Below are positions 1 to 6,240 of a DNA stretch of 10,499 nt, piece by piece. The position numbers were made by a program, and so were the translations under genes. Source of the DNA: an uncultured Methylocystaceae bacterium (lineage in GTDB: Bacteria > Pseudomonadota > Alphaproteobacteria > Rhizobiales > Beijerinckiaceae); assembly GCA_945956975.1 (NCBI GenBank), contig CAMFKC010000029.1, forward strand, positions 1 through 10,499, written 5' to 3'. Every line of letters starts with the position of its first letter. Positions within the stretch are counted from its first letter, which is position 1. The notes under the pieces were generated by a model. It ran no database searches. It had not been told where the DNA came from and saw only the letters and a list, made by a program, of their open reading frames with translations.

Positions 1-1310
1 CGCTTGCCCTGTTCGGCATTCTCATCGTCGCGGCCGCGGGCGCGGTCGCGTGGATCGCGGCGCCCGGAAGCACGCCGGGCGACGGCAGCGTAAAGTCGCG
101 CGTGATCGCGCTGCTGCCATCCGCCGCGCAGAAGGCGCTGCACGTCGCGCCTGCTCCCACGGCCGAGACCAAGCCTTCGGAGACGCCCGCCGCGAGCGAT
201 TCCAAACCGGCGGCCAGCGCCGAAAAGCCGCAGACCGAGGGCGCAGGCTCAACCGAGATGGCCAAGACCGAGACGCCGAAGACCGAGACGGCCAAGCCGG
301 GCGTGACGGCGCCGGTCGAACCGAAGTCCGAAGCGTCGAAGGCGGAGCCAGCCCCGACTGCCGCTGCCGAGCCGAAAGCCGCAGACCCCGACGCAAGCAA
401 GACAGCGCAGCAGTCCGGGCAAACGAGCGCCGCGGCCGCGCCGGCCCCCGGCGCCGCGCCCGTAGCCGCCGTCGACGCCCGCGCCCTCGAGGATGTGTCG
501 GTGAAGATCGACGCCGTGCAGGCCAAGACAAGCGCTCTCCAGACCAAGCTCGACGCCGCGCTTGGCCGCATCGACGACCTTCAGTCCAAACTCGAGCTGG
601 CGCAGGGCAAGATCGAGCTTGCGCAGAGCAAGTCCGATGCGGCTGCCGCGTCGGACGCATTGGCGCAGGCGACCCAGCGCATCGAAGCGCTGACGCAGAA
701 GCTCGCCGCAATCGAGCAGAAGCTCGAACAGCCCAAGACGGACACGCGCGCTCCGCAGGCGCGTGAAAACAGCGCCGCGCAGTCGGGCCGGGAATTCGCC
801 GCTTCGCGCGCCGTGGTCGCGCAAGCGACGACCGAGGCCCTGCGCGCCGGCGCGCCGCTCGGCGACGATCTCGCCGCGCTCAAGGGGCTCGGCGTCGTCG
901 ACGACAAGATCGCGGATCTCACCGCCTACGCCAAGACCGGCGCGCCGACGGTCGCGCAACTCACCCAGCAATGGCGCGGCCTGCGCGACAAGGTCGTGGC
1001 GCTCGACGCGCCGCCGCCGGGCGCGAGTTTCTCGGACAAGCTGCTCGCAAGCGCCAAGGGCGTCTTCCGTGTCACCTGGTCGGGGCAGGGCGCGCAGAAC
1101 TCGATCGGGGCTACCGCGAACCGCGTCGACGCGGCGCTGCAGAAGAACGATCTCGCAGCCGCGGTCGCGGCATGCGAGGATTTCCCCGCCGTCGCCAAGA
1201 ACCTCGTCGCCGATTGGCAGAAGGCCGCCGCTGCGCGGCTGAAGGCAGACGCTGCGGCGCGCGCCTTGCTGTCCGAATCCATTTCCGCCATCGGGCGGTC
1301 GTCCCAGTAA
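1..1310 (+). CDS. Mitofilin/Mic60-like inner-membrane protein, 5' end cut off by window start
   Basis: The reading frame is open from base 3 and ends at TAA 1308-1310, giving about 435 residues with the start outside the window. Seen in order: one hydrophobic segment (about 3-65, LALFGILIVAAAGAVAW), which would anchor the protein in the inner membrane; a long Ala/Pro/Lys/Glu low-complexity linker (about 145-480) with short TETxK-type repeats; a coiled-coil stretch (about 490-735) rich in Leu, Gln and Lys heptads; and a compact helical C-terminal domain (about 780-1300) with the RAGAPLGDDLAAL, GAPTVAQL and NDLAAAVAACEDFP segments. This architecture and the position directly before hemY match alphaproteobacterial COG4223/Mic60 proteins, which are known to lie in hemC-hemD-hemY operons and to shape intracytoplasmic membranes. 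The family assignment rests on architecture and context. It lies 18 bases upstream of hemY, so co-transcription is likely. Confidence 0.75.
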   Translation, partial: LALFGILIVAAAGAVAWIAAPGSTPGDGSVKSRVIALLPSAAQKALHVAPAPTAETKPSETPAASDSKPAASAEKPQTEGAGSTEMAKTETPKTETAKPGVTAPVEPKSEASKAEPAPTAAAEPKAADPDASKTAQQSGQTSAAAAPAPGAAPVAAVDARALEDVSVKIDAVQAKTSALQTKLDAALGRIDDLQSKLELAQGKIELAQSKSDAAAASDALAQATQRIEALTQKLAAIEQKLEQPKTDTRAPQARENSAAQSGREFAASRAVVAQATTEALRAGAPLGDDLAALKGLGVVDDKIADLTAYAKTGAPTVAQLTQQWRGLRDKVVALDAPPPGASFSDKLLASAKGVFRVTWSGQGAQNSIGATANRVDAALQKNDLAAAVAACEDFPAVAKNLVADWQKAAAARLKADAAARALLSESISAIGRSSQ

Positions 1311-1328
1311 GCCGAAGGGCCGCGTAGC

Positions 1329-2873
1329 ATGTGGCGTCTCATTGTATTTCTGGCCCTGCTGGCGGCCATCGCGTTCGGCGTCGCCTGGCTCGCCGATCAG
1401 CCTGGCGAAATCACGCTGGCCATCCCCAATCTGGTGACGGTGAGGACCTCTCCTTTCGGCGCGGTCGGCGCGGTGCTGGCGACGTCCGTCGTCATCTCCA
1501 TTCTCTGGAGCCTGTTCCGGCTCGTCTTCCGGCTGCCGTCGATCTTCAATTACGCCCGTCATGCGCGCCGCCGCCGCAAGGGATACGAGGCGTTGACGCG
1601 CGGCATGGTGGCGGCAGGCGCAGGCGATGCGCGCGCTGCGCGGAAGGCCGCCAACGAAGCGTCGCGTCACCTGCCGAAGGAGCCGCTGTCGATGCTCCTC
1701 AATGCGCAGGTGGCCCAGCTTTCAGGCGACCGCGGCGCAGCCGAAGCGGCCTTCGCAGCTATGGCGAAGCGCGAGGAGACGAAGCTGCTCGGCCTGCGCG
1801 GGCTCCACATCGAGGCGCAGCGGCGCGGCGACGAGCAGGCCGCCGATCTTTTCGCGCGCGAGGCGCATCGCATTGCCGCCCTGCCATGGGCGGGCGAGGC
1901 CGTCGTGTCGTCGCAGGCCGCGCATTCCGACTGGGAAGGCGCGCTCGCCACCGTGGAAGCGAATGCGCGCGCGAAGTCGATCGACGTGGCGACTGCGCAG
2001 CGCCAGCGCGCCGTGCTCGAGACGGCAATCGCGCAGGAGCGCGAGCTGACCGATCCCGAGGGCGCCCTCAAGCTTGCCACCACCGCGGTCAAGCGCGCGC
2101 CCGATCTCGTGCCGGCGGTGGCGCTCGCCGCGCGCCTCCTGACGCGGCGCGGTTCGCTGCGCACGGCGGCGAAGATGATTGAAAAGGCCTACGTGCGCGA
2201 GCCGCATCCCGACCTCGCCGATGCCTATCTCGACATGCGGCCCGGCGATTCCAATTCCGACCGCTACGCGCGCGCGAAGACGCTGGCGCGGCTCGTTCCG
2301 GAGCATGTCGAATCGCGTCTCATTCTGGCCCGCGCCGCGCTGGCGGCGCGCGAGTTCGACGAGGCGCGCAAGACGATGGCGCCGCTGGTGAGCGCGGATG
2401 CGCGCCCGAGCGTGCGCGTCTGCCTGATGATGGCCGATATCGAGGAAGCGCAGTTCGGCGAATCCGGCGGCCTGCGAGAGTGGCTCGCCCGCGCCTCGCG
2501 CGCGCCGCGCGATCCCGCGTGGATCGCCGATGGCGTGGTCTCGAGCCGCTGGGCGCCGGTTTCGCCGGTCACCGGAAAACTCGACGCCTTCCGCTGGACG
2601 ACGCCTGTCGAGCAGATCGGCCTCGCGCCGCCGGAGCCGACGCTCGCGCCGGTCGCGCGCAATGTGGAGCCGATCGAGGCGCTGGAGCCGGAGCAAGAGA
2701 TCGAGACGATCGAAGCGCTTCCCGCGCCCGCGCCGGAGGAAAAGCCCGCGCCTGTCGTCGCCGAGGCCGCGCCTGCGCCTGCGCCGGCTGCGCGCCCGGT
2801 CATCTTCCCGCTGTCCACATCGCCGGACGATCCCGGCGCCGAACCCGAAAGCGAGCGCCGCCGCGCTTATTGA
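1329..2873 (+). CDS. hemY: HemY-family TPR membrane protein of the haem operon
   Basis: This encodes 514 residues starting at ATG 1329, with a GAAGGG-type ribosome site at about 1314-1319. Two N-terminal hydrophobic segments (residues about 1-20 and 43-68) are followed by a basic stretch (HARRRRKGYEALTRGM) and a long run of helical TPR-like repeats to about residue 400. These include segments such as LSMLLNAQVAQLSGD, EGALKLATTAVKRAPD and VESRLILARAALAAREFDEA. The C-terminal 100 residues are a Pro/Ala/Glu-rich tail of low complexity. This is the alphaproteobacterial HemY (COG3898 type), a membrane protein linked to late haem synthesis by operon position. It is not the protoporphyrinogen oxidase called HemY in Bacillus, and its biochemical role is unsettled. 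It follows the mitofilin-like gene and is the last gene before a hairpin that probably ends the haem operon. Confidence 0.85.
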   Translation: MWRLIVFLALLAAIAFGVAWLADQPGEITLAIPNLVTVRTSPFGAVGAVLATSVVISILWSLFRLVFRLPSIFNYARHARRRRKGYEALTRGMVAAGAGDARAARKAANEASRHLPKEPLSMLLNAQVAQLSGDRGAAEAAFAAMAKREETKLLGLRGLHIEAQRRGDEQAADLFAREAHRIAALPWAGEAVVSSQAAHSDWEGALATVEANARAKSIDVATAQRQRAVLETAIAQERELTDPEGALKLATTAVKRAPDLVPAVALAARLLTRRGSLRTAAKMIEKAYVREPHPDLADAYLDMRPGDSNSDRYARAKTLARLVPEHVESRLILARAALAAREFDEARKTMAPLVSADARPSVRVCLMMADIEEAQFGESGGLREWLARASRAPRDPAWIADGVVSSRWAPVSPVTGKLDAFRWTTPVEQIGLAPPEPTLAPVARNVEPIEALEPEQEIETIEALPAPAPEEKPAPVVAEAAPAPAPAARPVIFPLSTSPDDPGAEPESERRRAY

Positions 2874-2898
2874 GCGCGGGGCGATTTTGCGCTTGCCG

Positions 2899-2918
2899 CT
2901 CGCCTGGCGGCAGGCGAG
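2899..2918 (+). terminator. Hairpin after hemY, candidate terminator
   Basis: A perfect 8-bp stem, CTCGCCTG (2899-2906) and CAGGCGAG (2911-2918), encloses a GCGG loop and is followed by ACTTTCC. It sits 26 bases after the hemY stop and 47 bases before the aauB start. The T tract is weak (three Ts), so termination may be partial. The position suggests the boundary between the haem operon and the aau unit. Confidence 0.5.
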
Positions 2919-2964
2919 ACTTTCCACGTCGTCGCGCGCATGTCGCGCTTCAGCGGGGAAGCGG

Positions 2965-4104
2965 ATGAAATTCGGCGCGGTCGCATGGGCCCTCGGCTGT
3001 CTCGCCCTGGCGGGCGCAGCGCACGCGGAAGACCTCAAGCCCGAGCAGATCGGCGTGGAGCGCGTGTCCGCGGGCATGAAGCGCGTCTATGTGCTCGACC
3101 CCGTGCTGCCGCACATGGTGGATGGCCGCGTCTACGTTCTCGACGCAAAGGACCTGTCGCTCAAGGGCATGATGGAATCGGGCTTCGCCGGCATGATGGC
3201 GGCCGCGCCCGACAAGAAGCGCGTATATGTCGCCGCCAGTTTCTACGAGCGTCTCACGCGCGGGCCGCGCACCGACGTGATCCAGGTGTTCGACGACGAA
3301 ACGCTGAAAGTCGTCGACGAAATTCCCGTGCCGCCGCTGCGCGCGCAGGCGCTGCCCTACCGCAACCTGTTCCAGCTCAATTCCGACGGCACGATGATCT
3401 TCGTGCAGAACGCGACGCCCGCGACATCGGTCACCGTGGTGGACATTGCGTCGAAGAAGAATTTCGAAGCGCAGGGTCCGGGCTGCTACGGAATCTATCC
3501 CGCCCTGTCCAATCCGCTGCGCTTCGCCACGCTGTGCGGCGATGGCGCGGCGACGACCTACACGATCGCCGCCAACCGCAGCTCCGCGCAGTTGAAGAGC
3601 AGCGCGAAATTCTTCGATCCGCAGGGCGACGCGCTCTACAGCAACGGCGAGCGCGCCCGCGATGGCTACATGTTCATGAGCTATTCCGGCAAGCTGACGC
3701 AGCTCGCGGTGGACGGAGACAGCGCGGTCGCGCAGCCCGCCGGCGACGTGGCGGAAGGCCAGAAGGGCTGGGCCCCCGGCGGCTTCCAGCCTTTCGCGCT
3801 GGATGCGAAGGCGGGCCTCGTCTACGCGCTGATGCACGACAATGCGGTGGAAGGCAGCCACAAGGCGCCGAGTGTCGAGATCTGGACTTATGATCTCGCC
3901 GCGAAGAAGGTTGTCGCGCGGTCGCCCGTCGCGGGGCTGATCGGCGTGACCGCGTCGCAGGCCGAGGCCAACGTGCTGTTCGGGATCGACGGAGTCACTA
4001 ACCGCATCGTGCGGCTCGCCGTCGATCCGCAAAGTCGCGCGGTCACGCAGTCGGCCGAGATCAAGCTCGGCGAGACGGCGGCGCTGATCGAGGCGCCGCG
4101 ATGA
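2965..4104 (+). CDS. aauB: Aromatic amine dehydrogenase large (alpha) subunit
   Basis: The product is 379 residues, starting at ATG 2965 with a purine-rich site GGGGAAG just upstream. Residues 1-21 form a Sec-type signal peptide (MKFGAVAWALGCLALAGAAHA, then ED), which places the mature protein in the periplasm. The remainder is a repeated-strand protein of the seven-bladed propeller type, with segments such as KRVYVLDPVLPHMVDGRVYV, DVIQVFDDETLKVVDEIPV and TSVTVVDIASKKNFEA. It contains the QGPGCYGIYP...LCGDG pair (Cys174 and Cys191), typical of amine dehydrogenase heavy chains. It forms an alpha2-beta2 enzyme with AauA. Homology alone would also allow MauB (methylamine dehydrogenase), but the small subunit encoded downstream decides for the aromatic amine type. 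The stop overlaps the aauE start (ATGA, 4101-4104), which indicates translational coupling. Confidence 0.85.
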   Translation: MKFGAVAWALGCLALAGAAHAEDLKPEQIGVERVSAGMKRVYVLDPVLPHMVDGRVYVLDAKDLSLKGMMESGFAGMMAAAPDKKRVYVAASFYERLTRGPRTDVIQVFDDETLKVVDEIPVPPLRAQALPYRNLFQLNSDGTMIFVQNATPATSVTVVDIASKKNFEAQGPGCYGIYPALSNPLRFATLCGDGAATTYTIAANRSSAQLKSSAKFFDPQGDALYSNGERARDGYMFMSYSGKLTQLAVDGDSAVAQPAGDVAEGQKGWAPGGFQPFALDAKAGLVYALMHDNAVEGSHKAPSVEIWTYDLAAKKVVARSPVAGLIGVTASQAEANVLFGIDGVTNRIVRLAVDPQSRAVTQSAEIKLGETAALIEAPR

Positions 4105-4649
4105 GCCTTGCCGTCGATCCCTTCGTGCAACTCGTCGCGGCGGGCGCCATCGCTGTCGTTTTCGCGCGCGCGGTGGTGGAGAAATCCTCCGACTTCGTCG
4201 TCTATGCCGCGACGCTGCGCGACTACCGGCTGATCCCGGAAGGGCTCGCGCCCTTCGTCGCGGTCTGTCTCTTCGTGGCCGAGATTTCCGTCGTCGCCTG
4301 TCTCGTCATGCCCGAGACGCGCGGCTTCGGCGCGCTCTGCGCGATGGCGCTGCTCGGCCTCTATGGGCTCGCCATGTCGCTCGCGCTGCTGGCCGGCCGC
4401 GAGGAGATCGAATGCGGCTGCGGCGGGCAGGGGCAGATCGTCTCCTGGGCGCTGGTGGCGCGCAACGGCGCCCTGATCGCGGCCGCCGCGCTGATGCTCG
4501 CGCCCGAGGCGTCGCGCACGCTCACGTGGTTCGACGATGCGCAGATCGTCTGCGCCATTCTCGTCTTCTGGCTTGCGCTGGCGATTGCCGAAAAGGCGAT
4601 CGAGTCGCAGGCAGCCGTGCGCCGCCTGCGCGCGCAAAGCTTTCTGTGA
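4101..4649 (+). CDS. aauE: MauE/AauE-family membrane protein for small-subunit maturation
   Basis: This encodes 182 residues and begins in the ATGA overlap with the aauB stop. It has four to five hydrophobic segments (about residues 8-26, 50-70, 75-98, 113-133 and 145-168), so it is an integral inner-membrane protein. The family signature is visible as ECGCGG (Cys105 and Cys107) followed by SWALVARN (Arg121, Asn122). MauE and AauE are required, together with MauD or AauD, for the disulfide-rich small subunit to be exported, folded or kept stable; the exact chemistry is not settled. The CxC pair suggests thiol-disulfide exchange with the periplasmic thioredoxin-like partner encoded next. The position between the large-subunit gene and the aauD/aauA pair is the conserved B-E-D-A order. 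Confidence 0.87.
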   Translation: MSLAVDPFVQLVAAGAIAVVFARAVVEKSSDFVVYAATLRDYRLIPEGLAPFVAVCLFVAEISVVACLVMPETRGFGALCAMALLGLYGLAMSLALLAGREEIECGCGGQGQIVSWALVARNGALIAAAALMLAPEASRTLTWFDDAQIVCAILVFWLALAIAEKAIESQAAVRRLRAQSFL

Positions 4650-4655
4650 GGGCCG

Positions 4656-5252
4656 ATGGACGGTCTGGTCATCGCGGTATCGGTTCTCTGGGTGCTCGTC
4701 CTCGTTCTCGCGGTCGCCGTGTTCGCGCTCGCGCGGCAGGTGGGCGTTCTCTTCGAGCGCGTCGCGCCGATGGGCGCGCTGATCACCGATTCCGGTCCGC
4801 GCGTCGGCGAGGCCTCGCCGCGCTTCGACCTGACTGCGCTCGACGGCCGCGCCATCTCCGTCGGCGCGAAGGCTGCGCACGCGCAGCTCCTGTTCTTCGT
4901 CTCGCCGACCTGCCCGGTCTGCAAGAAACTGCTGCCGATCCTGAAGTCGGTATCTGCGAGCGAGAAGTCCTGGCTCGACGTGGCGTTGGCGAGCGACGGC
5001 GAGGAGGCCGCGCATCGCGCCTTCGTGAAAGACCGCCAGCTCGATCAATTCCCCTACCTGCTGTCGCGCGATCTCGGCGTCGCCTATCGCGTCAGCCGGC
5101 TGCCCTATGGCGTGCTGATCGACAACGAAGGCGTCGTGCGCGCCAAGGGGCTCGTCAACAATCGCGAACAGCTCGAGAGCCTGTTCAATGCGCGCGAACT
5201 CGGCCACGATTCCGTGCAGGCCTATGTCGACGCCGTCAGCGGCGCCCGGTGA
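4656..5252 (+). CDS. aauD: MauD/AauD-family membrane-anchored thioredoxin-like protein
   Basis: The product is 198 residues, starting at ATG 4656 after a GAGGG site overlapping the aauE stop region. An N-terminal hydrophobic anchor (about residues 3-25) precedes a thioredoxin-fold domain. In that domain FFVSPTCPVCKKLLPIL carries the redox motif CPVC (Cys86-Cys89), and VSRLPYGVLIDNEG supplies the cis-Pro loop typical of the fold. The domain should lie in the periplasm. Known MauD and AauD proteins are needed for correct disulfides in the small subunit, and mutants cannot use the amine. This fits here because AauA carries 14 cysteines after its leader. The gap to aauA is only eight bases, and the aauA ribosome site overlaps the aauD stop. 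Confidence 0.88.
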   Translation: MDGLVIAVSVLWVLVLVLAVAVFALARQVGVLFERVAPMGALITDSGPRVGEASPRFDLTALDGRAISVGAKAAHAQLLFFVSPTCPVCKKLLPILKSVSASEKSWLDVALASDGEEAAHRAFVKDRQLDQFPYLLSRDLGVAYRVSRLPYGVLIDNEGVVRAKGLVNNREQLESLFNARELGHDSVQAYVDAVSGAR

Positions 5253-5258
5253 GGAGAG
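5251..5258 (+). promoter_or_regulatory. Ribosome binding site of aauA overlapping the aauD stop
   Basis: GAGGAGAG begins inside the aauD stop codon (TGA 5250-5252), so its last G is three bases from the aauA ATG at 5261. It is a strong site that fixes the aauA start and couples its translation to aauD. Confidence 0.6.
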
Positions 5259-5260
5259 AC

Positions 5261-5806
5261 ATGTCCGATCCCTTTTCCAAGCTGATGGGCGTCTTCGACC
5301 GGGCCGCGGAACATGCGGCGCGCAAGTCGGCGCAGATGATCGGGCGGCGGTCGCTGCTCTCCTCGCTGGGCACGATGCTGGTCGGCGGCGCGGCGCTGCC
5401 GATGTTGCCGTTCGACCGTTCGGCCCATGCGCAAGGGGCGGCGCCCACTGCCGCGCCGACAGCGGAGAAGACCGACACGGATTGCGAATACTGGCGCTAT
5501 TGCGCGCTCGACGGCTTTCTCTGCTCGTGCTGCGGCGGCAGCCTCACCTCATGCCCGCCGGGAACCGAGCCTTCCACCGTCACCTGGGTCGGCACCTGCC
5601 AGAACCCGAAGGACGGCAAGGACTACATGGTTTCCTACAACGATTGCTGCGGCAAGACGACCTGCGGTCGCTGCCTCTGCAATTCCAACGTGCGCGAGCG
5701 GCCGGGCTACCTGCTCGGCGTGCACAACGACATCAACTGGTGCATGGCCAACCAGCCGAGCATGTATCATTGCACCGTGTCGGTGATCGTCGGCGTCGCG
5801 GGCTGA
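5261..5806 (+). CDS. aauA: Aromatic amine dehydrogenase small (beta) subunit, TTQ-bearing
   Basis: The product is 181 residues. The leader is long (about 57 residues) with a twin-arginine stretch (IGRRSLLSSLG) and a hydrophobic core ending at AHA-Q, consistent with Tat-type export as known for the MauA/AauA family. The mature part begins near CEYWRYC and holds 14 cysteines, including LCSCCGG, NDCCGK and TCGRCLC. Methylamine dehydrogenase small subunits as I recall them have 12. The two tryptophans that form tryptophan tryptophylquinone are Trp109 (VTWVGTC) and Trp160 (NDINWCMAN). The catalytic base is Asp128 (NDCCGK), and Thr172 lies in YHCTVSV. As I recall the described Alcaligenes faecalis enzyme, these are the same residue numbers. 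Together with the RERPGY and HNDINWCMAN segments this makes the aromatic amine type much more likely than MauA. The subunit oxidises primary amines and passes electrons on. Confidence 0.93.
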   Translation: MSDPFSKLMGVFDRAAEHAARKSAQMIGRRSLLSSLGTMLVGGAALPMLPFDRSAHAQGAAPTAAPTAEKTDTDCEYWRYCALDGFLCSCCGGSLTSCPPGTEPSTVTWVGTCQNPKDGKDYMVSYNDCCGKTTCGRCLCNSNVRERPGYLLGVHNDINWCMANQPSMYHCTVSVIVGVAG

Positions 5807-5813
5807 TTTCGCC

Positions 5814-6230
5814 TTGCGCGGAATGCTCGCCATCGTGATGTGTGTTTGCGCTGCGCCTGTTGCGGCCGAAACCAGCGCACATGGCCTCTACATGCTGCAT
5901 TGCTCGGGCTGCCATGGGCGCGACGGTGCGGGCTCGAAGGCGGGCCGCGTGCCCCCATTTTCCGGCATTGTCGGCCATTTCGCTGGCGAACAGGAAGGAC
6001 GACGCTATCTCGTGCTGGTGCCGGGCGTTGCGAGTTCGGGCCTTTCGGATGCGGATACGGCGCGCGTGCTGAACTATGTGATCGGGGAATGGGGCGATGG
6101 CGTCGCGCGCCCCGGCTATTCGATGGCGGAAGTCGGCGCGATCCGGCAGTCGCGCGTCGACGACATCGTGGCGCTGCGACGCAGGATCGTCGATGGTCTC
6201 GCGCAGCGCGGCGTCCGCGTCTCCTACTGA
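5814..6230 (+). CDS. Small periplasmic monohaem cytochrome c of the aau cluster
   Basis: There is a single haem-attachment motif, CSGCH (Cys30, Cys33, His34 from the TTG start), shortly after a signal peptide ending near PVAAE. I chose TTG 5814, giving 138 residues, because it adds an arginine to the signal peptide N-region; ATG 5823 (135 residues) is the alternative, and neither has a clear ribosome site. After the haem motif come VPPFSGIVGHF, LVLVPGVASSGLSDAD and VLNYVIGEWG, a pattern I know from small cytochromes associated with amine dehydrogenases. It lies seven bases after aauA, the same relative place as the monohaem cytochrome gene orf-2 of the Alcaligenes aau cluster. It is a plausible electron acceptor for the dehydrogenase. 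The only methionine after the haem motif is Met104, so the sixth haem ligand is not obvious. Confidence 0.8.
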   Translation: MRGMLAIVMCVCAAPVAAETSAHGLYMLHCSGCHGRDGAGSKAGRVPPFSGIVGHFAGEQEGRRYLVLVPGVASSGLSDADTARVLNYVIGEWGDGVARPGYSMAEVGAIRQSRVDDIVALRRRIVDGLAQRGVRVSY

Positions 6231-6240
6231 GGCTAGTTAT

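Noticed and set aside
256..310. Short direct repeats (GACCGAGACG-type) as a possible DNA repeat element
   Set aside because: They encode the TETxK low-complexity linker in frame and are better explained as protein-level repetition.
249..1670. Long minus-strand open frame of 473 codons opposite the mitofilin-like gene and hemY
   Set aside because: It spans two well-supported plus-strand genes, is extremely rich in Arg and Gly, and shows no domain pattern. It is an antisense shadow of GC-rich codon use.
2874..2964. A sigma-54 or clear sigma-70 promoter before aauB
   Set aside because: No GG-N10-GC element in a convincing setting and no good -35/-10 pair outside the hairpin were found by eye, so no promoter is annotated.
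3888..5207. Minus-strand open frame of 439 codons opposite aauE and aauD
   Set aside because: The plus-strand genes have clear motifs and operon spacing; the antisense product is low-complexity and Arg/Glu/His-rich.
4412..5260. Upstream extension of the aauA frame through aauE and aauD
   Set aside because: The strong ribosome site at 5251-5258 and the twin-arginine leader fix the start at 5261; the extension is Arg-rich shadow sequence.
2965..5806. Reading the cluster as methylamine dehydrogenase (mauBEDA)
   Set aside because: The small subunit has 14 cysteines instead of 12 and carries CSCCGG, KTTCGRC, RERPGY and NWCMAN segments as in the aromatic amine enzyme; mauF and mauG do not follow.
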